The notes beneath the pieces were generated by a model that did no database searches, had not been told where the DNA came from, and saw only the letters and a list, made by a program, of their open reading frames with translations. From positions 1 through 64,000 of the forward strand of contig NZ_BOOR01000034.1 of NCBI RefSeq assembly GCF_016863335.1: 64,000 nucleotides of DNA, given 5' to 3'. The position numbers and the translations under genes are program-made. This DNA comes from Planotetraspora thailandica. GTDB taxonomy: Bacteria; Actinomycetota; Actinomycetes; Streptosporangiales; Streptosporangiaceae. Shown here in pieces: positions 1 through 7,011 of this stretch; within the stretch, counting starts at the first letter, position 1; the number at the start of each line of letters is the position of its first letter.

Positions 1-57
1 CACAACCGACGAGCTCGCCGGAACCAGAAGACGGACGCCTTCCATGCCGATCGGTCA
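1..57 (-). CDS. Possible 5' end of a gene running off the left edge
   Basis: On the minus strand a GTG at 55-57 follows a purine-rich GGAGG-type ribosome binding site (about 61-72, complement of cctcccccc) with a 5-nt gap, and the frame is open to the window edge (VTDRHGRRPSSGS...). An ATG at 43-45 in another frame (MEGVRLLVPASSSVV) is also open to the edge. With at most 19 codons no function can be given and the frame is not certain. The AT-richer stretch at about 75-150 upstream could hold its promoter. Confidence 0.3.
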
Positions 58-239
58 CGTCCGCCTCCCCCCAAGAGTCCCGGATCGAAACTGTGTCTGA
101 ATAATCTCACACAGCGTGACCGCTTGACTACAGGAAGTCGAACATAATCTCGATCCATTCGCCGCCGGGAATATCCCGAAAAATCGCTGCCGACGGCGCA
201 CCTCTCACGAGCGCATCCACGTATCGGACAGAGTGAGGC

Positions 240-764
240 CTACTCGTCGTCGTCCGGCGGCGGGTCGGGCTGCCGCCAGCCCGCAATGAGGAGCGGGATC
301 GTGCAATGGGTCGCCACCAACGTCAGTGCCAGCGGCGCGAGCAGCGCGAGCGGGATCTCGATCGTCAGCGCACCTTCCTGGTAGCTCACCACGTTGGCCA
401 GCACGAACAGCAGGCAGAGCACCAGCGTGGTCGCCCGGTGCGCCGATGAGTAGGCCTGACGCCGATAGGTCAGCTGGCGTTCGTCGAGGAAGCCCTCGGG
501 CAGATACAACGCGCCCCGGGTCGCCGCGTGCAGCCACCGGGTGACCGGCAGCCCGATCAGTACGCCGACGAGGAACATCGACAGGTAGACGTTGCGTGCC
601 AGGTCGCTCGGCGCATACTGGGCGATCACCACGAGCCCGGCCCAGAGCAGCACCAGCGCTCCCACGCCGACCAGCACCAGGCGGCGGCGCGCCGGCCGGG
701 TCGCCCAGATCCGGCTCTCCGGCATGCTTTCCAGCCGGTCACGCCGCTCTTCCCACGTACTCAT
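240..764 (-). CDS. Four-TM hypothetical membrane protein, last gene of the ABC exporter operon
   Basis: 174 residues from the ATG at 762-764. A basic, Arg-rich cytoplasmic N-terminus (about residues 1-27) is followed by four predicted hydrophobic segments (roughly 28-52, 60-80, 110-130 and 135-165) and an acidic tail ending DDDE. Its ATG overlaps the TGA of the upstream XRE regulator by one base (TGATG), so translation is probably coupled. I do not recognise a family. Position at the end of an ATPase-permease-regulator operon suggests an accessory membrane component, or a protein that helps the regulator sense the membrane; both are inference. Confidence 0.75.
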   Translation of the reverse strand: MSTWEERRDRLESMPESRIWATRPARRRLVLVGVGALVLLWAGLVVIAQYAPSDLARNVYLSMFLVGVLIGLPVTRWLHAATRGALYLPEGFLDERQLTYRRQAYSSAHRATTLVLCLLFVLANVVSYQEGALTIEIPLALLAPLALTLVATHCTIPLLIAGWRQPDPPPDDDE

Positions 765-991
765 CACGACCCCAGCCTGGCGAACGGGTGGAGCGAGAAG
801 ACGACCTCCACCGGCACCTCGAAATATTCGGCGATCTTCAGCGCGAGGAAGAGCGACGGGCTGTACTCGCCGCGTTCCAGATAGCCCACCGTCTGGTAGT
901 GCACGCCCAGCGCCGCGGCCAGGTCCTTGCGGGAGATCCCGCGCTCGGCCCTGAGCATCGGAATCCTGTTGTAGACGATTTCGTTCGACAC
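764..991 (-). CDS. Small XRE/Cro-type helix-turn-helix regulator
   Basis: 75 residues from a GTG at 989-991. Almost the whole protein is one HTH_3 domain: MLRAERGISRKDLAAALGV, then the recognition helix region YQTVGYLERGEYSPSL and the LALKIAEYFEVPVEVVF helix typical of short stand-alone XRE proteins. It sits 9 nt after the ABC-2 permease stop and overlaps the next gene by 1 nt, so it belongs to the exporter operon. Proteins of this size beside ABC-2 exporters usually control the operon itself. No ligand domain is present. The likely target is the dyad at 2608-2631, although such short XRE proteins do not always bind long palindromes. Confidence 0.85.
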   Translation of the reverse strand: MSNEIVYNRIPMLRAERGISRKDLAAALGVHYQTVGYLERGEYSPSLFLALKIAEYFEVPVEVVFSLHPFARLGS

Positions 992-1000
992 CGGGAGTCC

Positions 1001-1780
1001 TCACGTCCGGATGGCCCTGCGCAGCAGCCGGGGTGCCAGCACCATACCGGCGACCGCCCAGGCGCCCATCACCGCAGCGGCAGTGCCCAGCTGCCACACC
1101 CCGCCCGGCTCGGCCGCCGCGGAGGGGAGGAACGCCGCCCGCAGCCCGTGGCCCTGCCAGTAGAGGGGGAAGACCTGGGCGAACCACCGCACCGGCTCCG
1201 GCATCATCGTCATCGGCACCATCACCCCCGAGGCGATCATCAGCAGCATCGTTGGCAGGCTCACCACCGCCGCCGCGGTCTTCGCGCTGGGCAGCAGCGC
1301 TCCGATCATCGCGCCCACCGGTACGACCGCGAGCGTGCCGAGGAGCAGCACCCAGGTCAGCGTGGCCCAGCCGTACAGGCTGGAGGGCAGGGCGAGGCCG
1401 CCGGCCAGGTTTCCGATCGCCAGGATGAGCACCGAATTGAGGGCGATGTGCGCGACCAGTGACGTCGCCCTTCCCGTGAGGTAGACCGGCAGGCCGCGCG
1501 GGAGCGTGCGCAGCCGCCGCAGCGCGCCCTCCTCCTGGTCGGCCGCGATGAGCATGGGCAGCGTCGTGATGCCCGCGGAGAACACGGTGAAGGCGATGAA
1601 CCCCACCGTGATGAATGCGGTCATCCCGATGCCGCCGCCCGCCGGGTTGCCCCCGATCCACAGGATGAGCATCAGGTAGATGACCAGGCCGGCGACGTTG
1701 GCGCCGAGCTCCTTGCCGTCGCGCAGGATGGACCCCTGTTCGATCAGGCCCCGCCTGATCCCCAACGCCAACGTGTTCAC
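1001..1780 (-). CDS. ABC-2 type transporter permease
   Basis: 259 residues from a GTG at 1778-1780 that overlaps the ATPase stop in a GTGA junction (4 nt). An N-terminal cytoplasmic stretch (NTLALGIRRGLIEQGSILRD) leads into about six TM helices, among them LVIYLMLILWIGG, IGMTAFITVGFIAFTVFSAGI and the C-terminal helix before LLRRAIRT. A conserved cytoplasmic loop EEGALRRLRTLP is typical of ABC2_membrane/DrrB-like exporters, followed by the GVMVPMTMMPEPVRW turn. The reading frame extends upstream into the ATPase gene, but the GTG gives the normal family length. With the ATPase it should form a homodimeric exporter; the substrate (lipid, antibiotic or peptide) is unknown. Confidence 0.9.
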   Translation of the reverse strand: MNTLALGIRRGLIEQGSILRDGKELGANVAGLVIYLMLILWIGGNPAGGGIGMTAFITVGFIAFTVFSAGITTLPMLIAADQEEGALRRLRTLPRGLPVYLTGRATSLVAHIALNSVLILAIGNLAGGLALPSSLYGWATLTWVLLLGTLAVVPVGAMIGALLPSAKTAAAVVSLPTMLLMIASGVMVPMTMMPEPVRWFAQVFPLYWQGHGLRAAFLPSAAAEPGGVWQLGTAAAVMGAWAVAGMVLAPRLLRRAIRT

Positions 1781-2601
1781 GCCGCACTCCTTTCGACCAG
1801 GTTGAGGTAGCTCTCCTCGAGGGTCGGCCGCCGGATCTCGAGGTCCGGGACCGGCCCGTCGTACTTCTGGTGCAGCTTCCAGGCCAGCTCCGACGGGTCG
1901 TCGGTCTGCTCGGCCCCGTCGCGCCAGCGCACCAGGCACGGCGCCTGTACGGCTGCCGCCAGCTCACGCGACGTGCCGAACACCTCGATCCGGCCCCGCA
2001 CGAGCACGGCGACCCGGTCGGCCAGCCGTTCCGCCTCGGCCAGGTCGTGCGTGGTGAGCAGGATCGTCATGTCCAGCGTTTCGACGAGCTCGTGGAACTC
2101 CTTGCGTGCCTCGGGGTCGAAGCCGGTGGTGGGCTCGTCGAGGAACAGCACCTCCGGACGGCCGACCATGCCGAGTGCGACGTCGAGCCTGCGCCGCTGC
2201 CCACCCGACAGGTCGCGCACCCGCGAGTTCGCACGGCCGCCCAGGCCCAGCGCCTCCAGGAGTTCGCCGGTTTCCCAGGGGTCGGGGTAGTGGGCGGCGA
2301 CGTGGGCGAGCAGCGTGCCGACCTGCCAGCGCGGGTGGTCGTGGCAGTTCTGCAGCACCGTGCCGAGCCTGGCCCGCCATGCGTCGCCGCCGCGCGCGGG
2401 GTCTTCGTCCAGCACCCGCACCTCGCCGGCGGTGCGCCGCCGCAGGCCCTGAAGGATCTCGATCGTGGTCGTCTTCCCTGCGCCGTTCGGTCCGAGCAGC
2501 GCGACGGTCTCGCCGCGCCGCATGTCGAGGTCGACCCCGCGGAGCACCTGGCGCTCGCCGTACGACATCCGCAGGCCGCTGACGCTCATCACCGTATCCA
2601 T
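1777..2601 (-). CDS. ABC transporter ATP-binding protein (drug/lipid exporter type)
   Basis: 274 residues. Walker A GPNGAGKTT (near residue 38), signature LSGGQRRRLDVA, Walker B VLFLDEPTTG and the switch histidine in TTHD are all intact, so the ATPase should be active. The C-terminal extension after about residue 215 (WRDGAEQTDD...LEIRRPTLEESYLNLV) is the DrrA/CcmA-like tail that contacts an ABC-2 permease. It is the first gene of a four-gene minus-strand operon. ATGs at 2599-2601 and 2587-2589 are both possible starts. The strong dyad at 2608-2631 lies immediately upstream, so transcription is probably repressible. Confidence 0.93.
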   Translation of the reverse strand: MDTVMSVSGLRMSYGERQVLRGVDLDMRRGETVALLGPNGAGKTTTIEILQGLRRRTAGEVRVLDEDPARGGDAWRARLGTVLQNCHDHPRWQVGTLLAHVAAHYPDPWETGELLEALGLGGRANSRVRDLSGGQRRRLDVALGMVGRPEVLFLDEPTTGFDPEARKEFHELVETLDMTILLTTHDLAEAERLADRVAVLVRGRIEVFGTSRELAAAVQAPCLVRWRDGAEQTDDPSELAWKLHQKYDGPVPDLEIRRPTLEESYLNLVERSAA

Positions 2602-2607
2602 GTGATG

Positions 2608-2631
2608 GAATGTAGTACACCTACTACATTC
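2608..2631. promoter_or_regulatory. Perfect 10-bp inverted repeat, probable operator of the ABC exporter operon
   Basis: GAATGTAGTA (2608-2617), a 4-bp CACC spacer, then TACTACATTC (2622-2631): perfect arms of 10 bp only 7 bp upstream of the ATPase start. On the minus strand a TTGTTT hexamer lies just outside the dyad and could be a -35 element with a -10 inside it. The arrangement is that of an operator overlapping a promoter of a nearly leaderless transcript. Which protein binds (the operon's XRE protein or an unlinked factor) cannot be read from the sequence. Confidence 0.7.
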
Positions 2632-2836
2632 GAAACAAGGTGTATGACGAGGGCTGTGCGCGGTAATCCGGGCTCAAGAAGTCGCCAGGGAAATCGGCCT
2701 GTGGTCCGGCGGCCTGCTGTGGATGTCCGACCCCGACGACCTGTGCATGATCTCCGGGTACGCGTACTCGGAGGCGTATCCCCCGTCGACAATGTGGCCG
2801 TAGCACAACCAGCTCTGTTCGTACGGGGGACAGCAG

Positions 2837-2968
2837 GTGGACCTCGTGCCCGGGTTCGTCAATCCCGTCCTGTATCTCGCCATCGCGCTGGCGCTGGCCG
2901 GCGTGGCCGGCCTGATCGTCACCCAGCGCAGGAAGAGCTGGGGCATGCCGTTCCGCGCCGGCACGTGA
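2837..2968 (+). CDS. 43-residue single-TM small protein (unannotated-size ORF)
   Basis: GTG at 2837-2839 preceded by GGGGGA (2825-2830) at 6-nt spacing, ending TGA at 2966-2968. The product starts MDLVPGFVNP, has one clean hydrophobic helix (VLYLAIALALAGVAGLIV) and ends with a basic tail TQRRKSWGMPFRAGT, so it looks like a type I-oriented small membrane protein. Upstream in another frame (about 2685-2813) there is a coding-like stretch (WMSDPDDLCMISGYAYSEAYP) ending in TAG, so the locus may be the surviving 3' part of an older gene. Function unknown. Confidence 0.45.
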   Translation: MDLVPGFVNPVLYLAIALALAGVAGLIVTQRRKSWGMPFRAGT

Positions 2969-3010
2969 CGGCCCGGTCCCGCGGGGTTCGCGCGGGACCG
3001 TGAGGTTCGC

Positions 3011-3766
3011 TCAGACCGTCGAGCCGCCGTCGACCACCAGGTCGTGGCCGACGGTGAAGCCCGCCTCGTCCGACGCCAGCCACAGGACGGTGGCGGTGAT
3101 CTCGTCGAGCGTGCCGACCCGCCCGATCGGAAGCTGCTCCTTCATGCGCGCGGCCCGGTCGGCTTCGGTCTCACCCGGCCGCATCGACATCGGCGTGTCA
3201 TGCGGGCCGGGGCTGACCACGTTGATGCGGATGCCCTCGCGGATGTACTCCAGCGCCGCCGTACGGCTGAGCGCCGTGACCGCCGCCTTGGCCGCGCCGT
3301 ACGCGCCAAGGCCGGGCACGCGCTTGTGCGCGCCGACCTGGGAGGCGAAGTTGACGATCACGCCCGCCCCGGTACGGCGCATCGCCGCGATCTCGTTCTT
3401 CATGGACAGGAAGACGCCGGTGACGTTGCCGTCGATCGTGCGCGCCCAGTCGTCGTCGGAGATGTCGGCGACCTTCGCCATGGTGAACACGCCGGCGTTG
3501 TTGACGGCGACGTCGAGCCTGCCGTGCCGTTCGAGGATCTCGGCGACCATCCGGGCGGCGTCGTCGGGCCGGGTGAGGTCGGCCGTGACGACGGTCGCCT
3601 GACCGCCTTCGGCCTCGACCAGCTTCACGGTCTCCTCCAGCGGTTCACGGCGCCGGCCCGCCACCGCGACGACGGCTCCCTCCCGGGCGAAACCCTGGGA
3701 GAGCGCCCGGCCGATGCCCGAGCCGCCGCCCGTGACCAAGACGACCTTGCCGGCGAATCGCATCAT
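3011..3766 (-). CDS. Short-chain dehydrogenase/reductase (SDR), classical type
   Basis: 251 residues, normal for classical SDRs. The nucleotide motif TGGGSGIG (about residues 12-19), NNAG (near 90), the catalytic Ser in NFASQVG and the YGAAK Tyr-Lys pair are all present, so a functional NAD(P)(H)-dependent oxidoreductase is expected. An Arg pair after the second strand (AGRRREP) favours NADP(H). The C-terminal VVDGGSTV is family-typical. It lies 44 bp downstream of a TetR gene on the same strand and has a TetR-like half-dyad in front (3773-3786), so it is probably the regulator's target, inducible by its substrate. Substrate unknown. Confidence 0.92.
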   Translation of the reverse strand: MMRFAGKVVLVTGGGSGIGRALSQGFAREGAVVAVAGRRREPLEETVKLVEAEGGQATVVTADLTRPDDAARMVAEILERHGRLDVAVNNAGVFTMAKVADISDDDWARTIDGNVTGVFLSMKNEIAAMRRTGAGVIVNFASQVGAHKRVPGLGAYGAAKAAVTALSRTAALEYIREGIRINVVSPGPHDTPMSMRPGETEADRAARMKEQLPIGRVGTLDEITATVLWLASDEAGFTVGHDLVVDGGSTV

Positions 3767-3772
3767 GTTATT

Positions 3773-3786
3773 TGACCGTCCATTCT
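3773..3786. promoter_or_regulatory. TetR-operator-like site in front of the SDR gene
   Basis: Read on the minus strand this is AGAATGGACGGTCA. It matches the dyad at 4405-4418 upstream of the adjacent TetR gene (AGAACGATCGGTCT) at 10 of 14 positions, keeping AGAA and CGGTC. The site lies 7 bp before the SDR start codon. Confidence 0.45.
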
Positions 3787-3810
3787 AGATAGAGCCCAAA
3801 AAAACACGGT

Positions 3811-4389
3811 TCAGCCGAGGAGGGACAACGCCTGGGAGGCCGCGTCGCGCAGCCGGGCGGCGTCGGCGGAGCCCTTGCTCACCAGCCGGAGCCCCTGGAG
3901 GAACACGAGCAGGAAACGGGCCAGCGCGCGCGGATCCCGGTCGGCGGGCAGGTCGCCCTCGCCCGCCGCCCGGATGAGCGCCGAGGTCAGCGCCCCTTCC
4001 AGGGCGGCCCAGTTGGTGTCGATCAGGCGCGAGACCGCGGCGTCGGCCGGAAGCATCTCGGCCGCCGCGTTGACGATCATGCAGCCGCGCCGCCGGGAGT
4101 CGGCGATCGCGTCGGCCGCATAGAACTCGACCAGCGCCCGCACCGAGGTCAGCGCCGGCCCCGGTCGCGAGAGGATGTCGATCGGCGCCGGATTCCTGTT
4201 CTCCCGGTAACGCTCCAGCGCCTTCATGTAGAGGTCGTGCTTGTTGCCGAAGGTCGCGTACAGGCTGGCCCGGCCGATGTTCAGCCGTTCCACCAGGTCG
4301 GCCATCGAGGTCGCCTCATAGCCGCGCTCCCAGAACAGCTCCAGCGCGGCCTGCAGCGCGGCGTCCGGGTCGAACTCCTTCGTCCTCAC
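3811..4389 (-). CDS. TetR/AcrR family transcriptional regulator
   Basis: 192 residues from a GTG at 4387-4389. The N-terminal HTH (FDPDAALQAALELFWERGYEATSM..., recognition part NIGRASLYATFGNKHDLY) is a typical TetR_N domain. The rest is the ligand/dimerisation domain, with RRRGCMIVNAAAE resembling the TetR_C_6 group that often controls oxidoreductases. The gene is upstream of and co-directional with the SDR. A near-perfect dyad AGAACGATCGGTCT at 4405-4418 precedes the start and a related site precedes the SDR, which points to autoregulation plus control of the SDR. Ligand unknown. Confidence 0.92.
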   Translation of the reverse strand: MRTKEFDPDAALQAALELFWERGYEATSMADLVERLNIGRASLYATFGNKHDLYMKALERYRENRNPAPIDILSRPGPALTSVRALVEFYAADAIADSRRRGCMIVNAAAEMLPADAAVSRLIDTNWAALEGALTSALIRAAGEGDLPADRDPRALARFLLVFLQGLRLVSKGSADAARLRDAASQALSLLG

Positions 4390-4404
4390 GCGGACACCAT
4401 ATCA

Positions 4405-4418
4405 AGAACGATCGGTCT
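4405..4418. promoter_or_regulatory. Probable TetR autoregulatory operator
   Basis: AGAACGATCGGTCT is palindromic apart from one position pair and is centred on CGATCG, a common layout for TetR-family operators. It lies 16 bp upstream of the TetR start. Confidence 0.6.
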
Positions 4419-4424
4419 GGAAAG

Positions 4425-4838
4425 TTACTCCTTCACGCGGCCGGCCAGCCGTTCGTAGCGTTGCCGGGCGGCCTGGGCCGTGCCCAGCCCCAGGCCGAAG
4501 GCGATCTCCTGCCAGGTGAGGCCGCGCCCCCGTGCCATCAGCAGCAGAGAGTTCTCCAGCTGGTCCATCTCCGCGCGCGCCAGTGGAATGAGGGTCAGTG
4601 CGGCGGTGAGGTCGGCCCGGTCCACCTCCGGTTCGCCGTCGTCGTGCTGTGCCGAACCGGCGGCAAGGAAGGAGACGAGCCGGACGGCCTCGTGCGCGCC
4701 CAGCACGTGGGGGTGGACCTGGCGGTCGCGCTGGTCCCGCGTGGCCGCGTGCCGCTCGGCGATGCGGGCGAGTGAGGCGTACACGCGGTGCGCCCGCACC
4801 TCATCCGGATTCGGCGGAATGAAGGGATCTTCTGGCAT
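4425..4838 (-). CDS. Hypothetical DNA-binding-like protein with C-terminal HTH-like segment
   Basis: 137 residues from the ATG at 4836-4838. The N-terminal half is polar and His-rich. The C-terminal half LLLMARGRGLTWQEIAFGLGLGTAQAARQRYERL reads as a helix-turn-helix of the kind seen in sigma-70 region 4-like or LuxR-like small actinobacterial proteins, so a DNA-binding role is plausible. The frame is also open upstream to 4916, but that would begin inside the terminator hairpin of the neighbouring gene and is unlikely. A TTGACA hexamer on the minus strand (4869-4874) may be its -35. The GGAGG next to the ATG is only 1 nt away, too close for a classical ribosome site. Confidence 0.65.
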   Translation of the reverse strand: MPEDPFIPPNPDEVRAHRVYASLARIAERHAATRDQRDRQVHPHVLGAHEAVRLVSFLAAGSAQHDDGEPEVDRADLTAALTLIPLARAEMDQLENSLLLMARGRGLTWQEIAFGLGLGTAQAARQRYERLAGRVKE

Positions 4839-4904
4839 GCCTCCAGAATGCGCGGTCCCACAGCCTGTTGTCAACGAAGTGTTTAAAACGTAGCGTTGAA
4901 AAAT

Positions 4905-4943
4905 GCCCCCGATCATGTGCGGGCGTCGCGCATGATCGGGGGC
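4905..4943 (-). terminator. Rho-independent terminator of the secreted I36-VCBS gene
   Basis: Arms GCCCCCGATCATG (4905-4917) and CATGATCGGGGGC (4931-4943), perfect over 13 bp. Read on the minus strand the stem is followed by ATTTTTC, a U-tract. It starts 8 bp after the stop at 4951. Confidence 0.85.
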
Positions 4944-4950
4944 GAAGGTG

Positions 4951-6186
4951 TCAGAAGAGGATTTCCCTGTCGTCGATGCCGAGGTCGGTGAACCCCCAGG
5001 AGGAGCTCTTCGTGAGCCTGCCCTTGGTGGTGCCCAGGTACAACATCAGGGCGTTGCGGTTGACGACGTAGAGGTCGCTCCGGCGGTCACCGTTGAGGTC
5101 GCCGATCGCGAAGTATTTCCAGTACTTGGAGAAGTTGTGGCCGAGCAGGGCACGCTTGGCGAAGCGGCCCTTGCCCAGGCCGGGGTACAGCCACAGGTCG
5201 CCCTTGGTGTCGCGGGCGATCAGGTCGTCCCTGCCGTCGAGGGTGAGGTCACCCGGGTCGAGGACGGCCGTCACGGAGGTCCACCCGTGGGCGATCCGCT
5301 GCCGCTTGCCGAAACTGCCCTTGCCGTTGCCCGGGTAGAGCCACAGGTTGCCGGACTTGTCCCGCCCGACGAGGTCGTTCTTCTTGTCGCCGGTCAGGTC
5401 GCCGACGGCGGCCACGGTGGCCATGCCGTTCCAGCCGTGGCCGAGCAGTTTGCGGCTTCCCAGGCGGCCGGCGCTGGTCTGGGGGTAGAGCCACAGGTCG
5501 CCCTTGGTGTCGCGGGCGATGATGTCCTCGCGCTTGTCGCCGGTGTAGTCCCCATGCCTGACCACAGCCGTCATGTGGCTGAGCGCGGTGCCGAGATCGG
5601 TCGGCTTGGTGCCGTCGCCGGGAAGCACCCACAGGCGCCCCCGGACCGAGCGCGCCAGCACCTGGCTCTGACCGTTCCCGAAGAACGAGCCGAACGGCTT
5701 CGGCGTTCCGGCCGGGTCATCCTCCGGCCGGATCCACTCGAGGTACTCCTTGCCGGATTGGCACTCGTGAAAAGTGGGGGCGAGGCGCAGAGAGCCGAAG
5801 TGGTGCCGCCATATGGAGGCACCACCCGTGGCGCTGTCACGCGCGAAGCCTGCCGCCCCCTCCGGATCGAGTCCCCACCTCGTGCGCTCGCCGTCAGTTG
5901 TGTAGTCCTTGCCGCCGAACAGGCAGGAATACGATTTCGTGCGGTTGGCGAAGGAGGACGCCTGCTTTCCGGCCGAGCCCAGGTCACGCTGGGACGTGCG
6001 GTACTTCCAGATCGTTCCCGCGCCGGAAAGGCCGCTGAATAGGCAGAAGTAGCCACGCGGGCATCTGTCGAATCCCGTGGGTGCCGCGCTGGCTGAACCC
6101 GTCATAGTCGCGCTCGCCGCGGTGACCAGGGCCGCGACGACGGAAGCGGCGCGGACGAGTCGTCCGCGCTTTGGAGAGTGAGACAC
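4951..6186 (-). CDS. Secreted protein: peptidase inhibitor I36-like domain plus VCBS/FG-GAP repeats
   Basis: 411 residues. A Sec signal peptide (basic RGRLVRAA, hydrophobic core, cleavage after GSASAA near residue 35) precedes a Cys-containing segment CPRGYFCLFSGLSGAG...WKY that matches the I36/SMPI-like inhibitor fold found in actinomycete extracellular proteins. From about residue 170 there are at least four VCBS/FG-GAP-like repeats of about 48 residues, with GDLTGDKKNDLVGRD-type Ca-binding loops and a recurrent DLWLYPG strand; they should form a beta-propeller. It has its own terminator and no co-transcribed partner. It could be an exported inhibitor or surface-binding protein; the target is unknown. 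Confidence 0.85.
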   Translation of the reverse strand: MSHSPKRGRLVRAASVVAALVTAASATMTGSASAAPTGFDRCPRGYFCLFSGLSGAGTIWKYRTSQRDLGSAGKQASSFANRTKSYSCLFGGKDYTTDGERTRWGLDPEGAAGFARDSATGGASIWRHHFGSLRLAPTFHECQSGKEYLEWIRPEDDPAGTPKPFGSFFGNGQSQVLARSVRGRLWVLPGDGTKPTDLGTALSHMTAVVRHGDYTGDKREDIIARDTKGDLWLYPQTSAGRLGSRKLLGHGWNGMATVAAVGDLTGDKKNDLVGRDKSGNLWLYPGNGKGSFGKRQRIAHGWTSVTAVLDPGDLTLDGRDDLIARDTKGDLWLYPGLGKGRFAKRALLGHNFSKYWKYFAIGDLNGDRRSDLYVVNRNALMLYLGTTKGRLTKSSSWGFTDLGIDDREILF

Positions 6187-6312
6187 GATCGTCCGTTCAT
6201 CCCGTGCTCCGGCGACCTCGTGTCCACCGGAAAGGTCAATCTATGCCGGGATTTATGGAGAGATCATCCTGTTTATCGTCCCGACGAAAGATCGTCACCT
6301 TAATGACGATCT

Positions 6313-6888
6313 TCATCGGGCGAGCAGCGTGCCGAATGTCAGCTCGAAGAACGTGTCGAACGCGTCACGCGAGCGCTCGGCGCGGGCCATGACGATCGTG
6401 CCTTCCCAGGTGCTGAGGATGTAGCGCGCCGTTTGCTCTGGGTCGAGGCCGGCCCGTACGGCTCCCGCCCCCTGGGCCTCGGCGATCGTCGCCGCGATGG
6501 TCGCCGCCCACGTTGCGAAGGCTTCCTGTACGGCGTCGCGGATCGCGTCGCTGTGGTCGGCGATCTCGGCGGTGAAGTTGCCGATGAGGCACCCATGGGT
6601 GAACCCCTGCTCCACGACCTCGTCCCGGAGGAACTCGAAGTGGCTGCGCAGCCGGGTCAGGGGGTCGGTGCCGGGATCGGTGACCTCCTCCAGGCGACGG
6701 CCTTCGCCGTACATCTGCAGGGCCACGATGGCCAGGGCTTCCTTGCTTGCGAAGTGGTTGTAGAACGACCCCTTCGGCACGCCCGCGCGGTCGGTGATGT
6801 CCTTGACGCCGGCCGCGTTGTAGCCCCGCTCGTGGAACTGCGCTAATGCCGCGTCGACGATCTCCTTGCGCATGCTCGGTCTGGCCAT
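6313..6888 (-). CDS. TetR/AcrR family regulator of the adjacent alcohol dehydrogenase
   Basis: 191 residues from the ATG at 6886-6888 with GGAGG 5 nt upstream; the longer open frame upstream crosses the divergent promoter and is rejected. HTH: MRKEIVDAALAQFHERGYNAAGVKDITDRAGVPKG with SFYNHFASKEAL as the end of the TetR_N domain. The C-terminal domain (GCLIGNFTAEIADHS...) resembles the AcuR/NemR-like group that responds to reactive electrophiles or aldehydes. It is transcribed divergently from a zinc alcohol dehydrogenase. Both promoters carry the same core sequence in mirror image, so one repressor probably shuts both. Confidence 0.93.
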   Translation of the reverse strand: MARPSMRKEIVDAALAQFHERGYNAAGVKDITDRAGVPKGSFYNHFASKEALAIVALQMYGEGRRLEEVTDPGTDPLTRLRSHFEFLRDEVVEQGFTHGCLIGNFTAEIADHSDAIRDAVQEAFATWAATIAATIAEAQGAGAVRAGLDPEQTARYILSTWEGTIVMARAERSRDAFDTFFELTFGTLLAR

Positions 6889-6906
6889 GCCGCCTCCTTC
6901 CGGGTA

Positions 6907-6980
6907 AATATGTCCGGTCGTCTCACGTCCGTCAAGTTGATCAGTGCCACTTGACGGCGACTGAGACGACCGGTCATATT
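6907..6980. promoter_or_regulatory. Mirror-symmetric divergent promoter/operator between TetR and alcohol dehydrogenase
   Basis: Outer 19-bp arms 6907-6925 and 6962-6980 are inverted copies with one mismatch and contain GAGACGACCGG. Inner 9-bp arms CCGTCAAGT (6929-6937) and ACTTGACGG (6949-6957) are perfect. Each side therefore has the same promoter: plus strand -35 TTGACG (6951-6956), 18 bp, -10 CATATT (6975-6980); minus strand -35 TTGACG (6930-6935), 17 bp, -10 CATATT (6907-6912). The conserved GAGACGACCGG lies between -35 and -10 on both sides, the expected place for a repressor operator. Confidence 0.85.
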
Positions 6981-7011
6981 GAGTGACGTCAACGATGTAC
7001 AGGAGATGACG

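Noticed and set aside
4839-4916. Upstream start at 4916 for the small HTH-like protein
   Set aside because: It would place the start inside the terminator stem of the I36-VCBS gene, and the added residues have no domain character.
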